This document shows positions 62,228-64,000 of a DNA stretch of 64,000 nucleotides, one piece after another (the first letter of the stretch is position 1; the number at the start of each line of letters is the position of its first letter). Source of the DNA: Flavobacterium sp. UGB4466 (GTDB taxonomy: Bacteria > Bacteroidota > Bacteroidia > Flavobacteriales > Flavobacteriaceae); contig NZ_CAGKLC010000019.1 in the NCBI RefSeq assembly GCF_903469665.1, positions 1-64,000 of the forward strand, written 5' to 3'. Position numbers and translations under genes: made by a program. Below the pieces are notes generated by a model. It made no database searches, was not told the DNA's origin, and saw only the letters and a list, made by a program, of their open reading frames with translations.

Positions 62228-62412
62228 TTGCTTTTGCCCTTTCAGGGCGATACTCATTGTCTATTTAATCGCACTACGCTAATTTCATAGCGCTACGCAC
62301 TATGCTAATGCTTTTGGGCTTTCAGCCCTTTTTTACAGACTTTAAGTACTCATCATTATAAATCTATGGTTATGAATAAATCAATTAAATGTGTTTTGTT
62401 TTATAATAAGCG
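62228..62412. repeat. REP-like unit B1
   Basis: GCCCT-TTC-AGGGC (62236-62248), an imperfect 7-bp hairpin ATAGCGC-TAC-GCACTAT (62287-62303), GGGCT-TTC-AGCCC (62316-62328), then an AT-rich tail (TAAGTACTCATCATTATAAA and following) that recurs behind unit B2. Confidence 0.82.
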
Positions 62413-62462
62413 AGGCTTAGTAACAGCGCAATGTACCATTACGAATAAAAAATGACTCCTAC

Positions 62463-62588
62463 CTTAAGCCCTGAAAGCTAATGTTTTTTTGGCTTTCAGT
62501 CCTGTTTTTTAAAGGCTTTGAGTACTTATTATTATAAATCTATCATTATGAATAATCAATTAAATATATTTTGTTTTTATAATAAAGG
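62463..62588. repeat. REP-like unit B2, degenerate
   Basis: Degraded palindromes GCCCTGAAAGC (62468-62478) and GGCTTTCAGTCC (62491-62502) precede a tail beginning TTTGAGTACTTATTATTATA that matches the B1 tail over about 75 nt with few changes. B1 and B2 are direct repeats about 176 bp apart. Confidence 0.75.
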
Positions 62589-62611
62589 AACTTCAAATCA
62601 TAAGCGTTCCA

Positions 62612-62703
62612 AACTTGCTCTGAAAGAGCTTTAGCAATAGCTTAGTGAACCACACTACGAATATAAAAACGATTGTCACCTAAGCCCTGAAAGGGCGAAA
62701 GCA
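62612..62703. repeat. REP-like unit B3, inverted, at the transposase 3' end
   Basis: GCTCT-GAA-AGAGC (62617-62629), TAGTG-AACCA-CACTA (62643-62657) and GCCCT-GAA-AGGGC (62684-62696). The outer palindrome is followed by GAAAGCA and the transposase stop codon. It is the reverse complement of the type of unit found upstream of the transposase. Confidence 0.82.
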
Positions 62704-63156
62704 CTAATCCCATAGAAAACGCTCATCATAAACTACCTGATATTTATTTAAAAATGCCACCAACTCTTCTTTGAAGGTACGCTTTCTATGATGTTCTTCC
62801 TGATTCTTAATATATTGTATTACTCTCTCTAGCTCTGATGGATTGACAGAAAATATACCATAACCATCCTGCCAATAGAATTTCGCGTAACGATCGTCTA
62901 TTGTTTTTATCCATTTCGAGGACTGCTTTTTTACTTCTTCGACCAATTTCATTTGGGTGACTTTTTTAGATAGTAAGCACAGTACATGTACATGATCTTT
63001 ATATCCTCCTATCTGAATTGGATTGCATTCTAATCCTTTACAAATTCCGCCAAGATATTCCCATAAACGCTCTTGTATGACATTGTCAATAAAGGGATAA
63101 CGTCCTTTGGTGCTAAATACCAAATGAACGTACACTTTTGATAATGATTGCGGCAT
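62704..63156 (-). CDS. IS200-like HUH/Y1 transposase (REP-associated, RAYT-like)
   Basis: A 150-residue Y1_Tnp-fold protein. The metal-binding HUH motif is His55-Val-His57 in KDHVHVL and the likely catalytic tyrosine is Tyr115 in RVIQYIKNQ. The opening SKVYVHLVFSTKGR is typical of the IS200/TnpA_REP superfamily. No TnpB is adjacent. It lies between inverted GCCCT-AGGGC palindromes (62684-62696 and 63187-63199), and related palindrome units occur elsewhere in the window, so a role as a REP-associated tyrosine transposase is more likely than a simple IS200. The protein appears intact. Confidence 0.9.
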   Translation of the reverse strand: MPQSLSKVYVHLVFSTKGRYPFIDNVIQERLWEYLGGICKGLECNPIQIGGYKDHVHVLCLLSKKVTQMKLVEEVKKQSSKWIKTIDDRYAKFYWQDGYGIFSVNPSELERVIQYIKNQEEHHRKRTFKEELVAFLNKYQVVYDERFLWD

Positions 63157-63482
63157 GTTTTTCTTGCTGTTTTTTTAGTTGCTTTTGCCCTTTCAGGGCG
63201 ATTGTTATCATCTATCTAATTCGTAGTGCGTTGCACTACGCTTTTTCTTTTGGGCTTTCAGCCCTTTTCTAAAACTTCTAACTATTTATTATTGCAAATC
63301 TAGCTATTGTTTTATAAGAAAAAACCTAAACAATAATAATAATAATAACCCCAACTTACTTAAAATTAGAAAGAATACAACATTTTATTAACACGACATA
63401 AATGTCGTGCTATTTATGCCAATAGTTTAATAGATTTAATTTCTAAAAAAAGAATAGAAATTAATATCTCAAAGATGCTATC
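63157..63482. other. Upstream region of the transposase gene
   Basis: 326 bp without a gene. It contains REP-like unit B4 (63176-63320), an (AAT)n run of about five copies (63331-63350) and AT-rich sequence before the small unknown gene. Confidence 0.7.
63176..63320. repeat. REP-like unit B4 upstream of the transposase
   Basis: GCCCT-TTC-AGGGC (63187-63199), CGTAGTGC-GTT-GCACTACG (63222-63240, an 8-bp stem), GGGCT-TTC-AGCCC (63252-63264) and a tail (CTATTTATTATTGCAAATCT) related to those of B1 and B2. Together with B3 it brackets the transposase with inverted palindromes. Confidence 0.85.
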
Positions 63483-63812
63483 ATGGAAACAAATGAATTT
63501 AAAAATCTGGAACAACTACAAAAAATAACCGCCCGATATTTCCACACTCTAAAATCGGCCAATGATAATGCAGAAGCCAGTATAGCTCAAATTAAGTTTG
63601 CCAATTATTCTGAGTTAGGCAGTGTGATTACCGAAATGCTTAAATTATGCGTTCTCGCGTTGAATCAGAATCGATATGAAAATTCAGAGACTGGCATTAA
63701 TGTAGGTCTCATTTTAGAAACGGTTCTCCAGATATTTCCTGTGGATGAATTTGAGTTTTTAAGTGAAATTAGCCAAATCGTTGCTATGAATTCTCACTCT
63801 GCCAATGAATAA
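63483..63812 (+). CDS. Hypothetical small helical protein
   Basis: I do not recognise this 109-residue protein. It has no signal peptide or membrane span and looks entirely helical, with an acidic C-terminal half (FPVDEFEFLSEISQIV). Codon usage resembles its neighbours and the ATG is the first in the frame. It lies between the transposase unit and the degenerate repeat at the window end, and its function cannot be inferred. Confidence 0.6.
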   Translation: METNEFKNLEQLQKITARYFHTLKSANDNAEASIAQIKFANYSELGSVITEMLKLCVLALNQNRYENSETGINVGLILETVLQIFPVDEFEFLSEISQIVAMNSHSANE

Positions 63813-63828
63813 TAAATCACTATTTTTT

Positions 63829-64000
63829 TTGCTCGCAGAGACGCTAAGGCGCAAAGTTTTTTATTGTTGGCTGTTGATGTCAATGTGTGTTTTACGTATC
63901 GTTTGGTCCTTTTGACGAAGGAAACTCTATTCCCAATATCGTCAATCTTTGTCGAATTACTAGTGTGATCCCTCGTTCCTCGGGATGACAAGATTGCGAA
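63829..64000. repeat. Degenerate flavobacterial intergenic repeats
   Basis: GCTCGCAGAGACGCTAAGG (63831-63849) belongs to the CGCAAAG/CTTAGCG vocabulary seen at other intergenic sites, and GATCCCTCGTTCCTCGGGAT (about 63967-63986) is a hairpin of ATCCC/GGGAT arms. The window ends inside this region. Confidence 0.5.

Larger units (their letters stand above)
61999..62703. other. Gene-free region with REP-like units next to the transposase
   Basis: 705 bp without a gene. The first ~230 bp are AT-rich with no feature I recognise. From 62228 to 62703 the region is a string of palindrome units (62228-62412, 62463-62588 and 62612-62703), the last inverted and touching the transposase stop codon. Confidence 0.75.

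Noticed and set aside
62704..63156. Complete IS605-type element
   Set aside because: No TnpB frame is present on either side and the flanks are REP-like palindromes instead of a single pair of IS200 ends.
63331..63350. (AAT)n run as a phase-variation switch
   Set aside because: It is about 130 bp from the next start codon and does not overlap a promoter element.
63794..63991. 65-codon minus-strand open frame at the window end
   Set aside because: It overlaps the 3' end of the small unknown gene and runs through degenerate intergenic repeats.

Overview
The window is AT-rich chromosomal DNA from a member of the Flavobacteriia, most likely Flavobacterium close to F. johnsoniae. Supporting evidence is the gene content (SprA and RemB gliding/type IX secretion genes, PorP/SprF, DUF4249, DUF4270, DUF4403 and DUF6089 proteins, a Bacteroidetes MacAB-like exporter, the flavobacterial cytochrome oxidase accessory cluster), the absence of Shine-Dalgarno leaders, and promoters of the Bacteroidetes type (TTG/TTTG, a spacer of 17-23, TANNTTTG). 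Identification rests on recognising protein families; no database search was possible.

Layout. 1-4.2 kb: tig-clpP-clpX proteostasis genes and a small four-helix membrane protein. 4.2-12.1 kb: YdcF-like protein, alpha/beta hydrolase, an unknown lipoprotein, a TonB-dependent receptor with its DUF4249 lipoprotein, a YhcG-type nuclease, and pdxJ. 12.2-19.8 kb: CBS protein, nadK, then an envelope-biogenesis run (DUF6089 barrel, uppS, bamA, two OmpH/Skp chaperones) ending in a strong terminator. 19.8-20.5 kb: gene-free, filled by REP-like palindrome elements. 20.5-32.3 kb: murI, an outer-membrane barrel with a DUF4270 lipoprotein, a five-gene run of DUF6268, Kelch lipoprotein, DUF4907, LytS-type kinase and LytTR regulator, then gamma-carbonic anhydrase, PorP/SprF, Nfu, a helical-repeat protein and MscS.

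32.3-40.1 kb: a minus-strand tripartite ABC efflux operon (one ATPase, two permeases, two adaptors, one TolC) that ends with tsaB. 40.3-41.7 kb: a DUF4403 lipoprotein. 41.8-47 kb: cytochrome oxidase accessory and assembly genes (ctaB/cyoE, two subunit III genes, subunit IV, a Cys-less SCO-like protein, SCO, DUF420, a small CxxC membrane protein). 47.1-59.1 kb: the gliding/T9SS neighbourhood remB, deoC, vanZ-like, gcvH, the 2407-residue sprA, and ruvA. 59.1-62 kb: maeB and a CBS protein. 62-63.4 kb: an IS200-like HUH/Y1 transposase embedded in palindromic units related to those at 19.8-20.2 kb. The end holds one small unknown gene and degenerate intergenic repeats.

Most of the window is core genome. 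The most interesting non-core signal is the transposase with its dispersed hairpin family, in which stem sequences vary compensatorily while a TTC/GAA loop stays constant: this looks like a REP/RAYT (REPIN) system in Flavobacterium. Secondary points are the Kelch/DUF4907/LytS/LytTR locus, the Cys-less SCO paralogue, and the dual-adaptor exporter. I saw no tRNA, rRNA, CRISPR array, prophage or replication origin.
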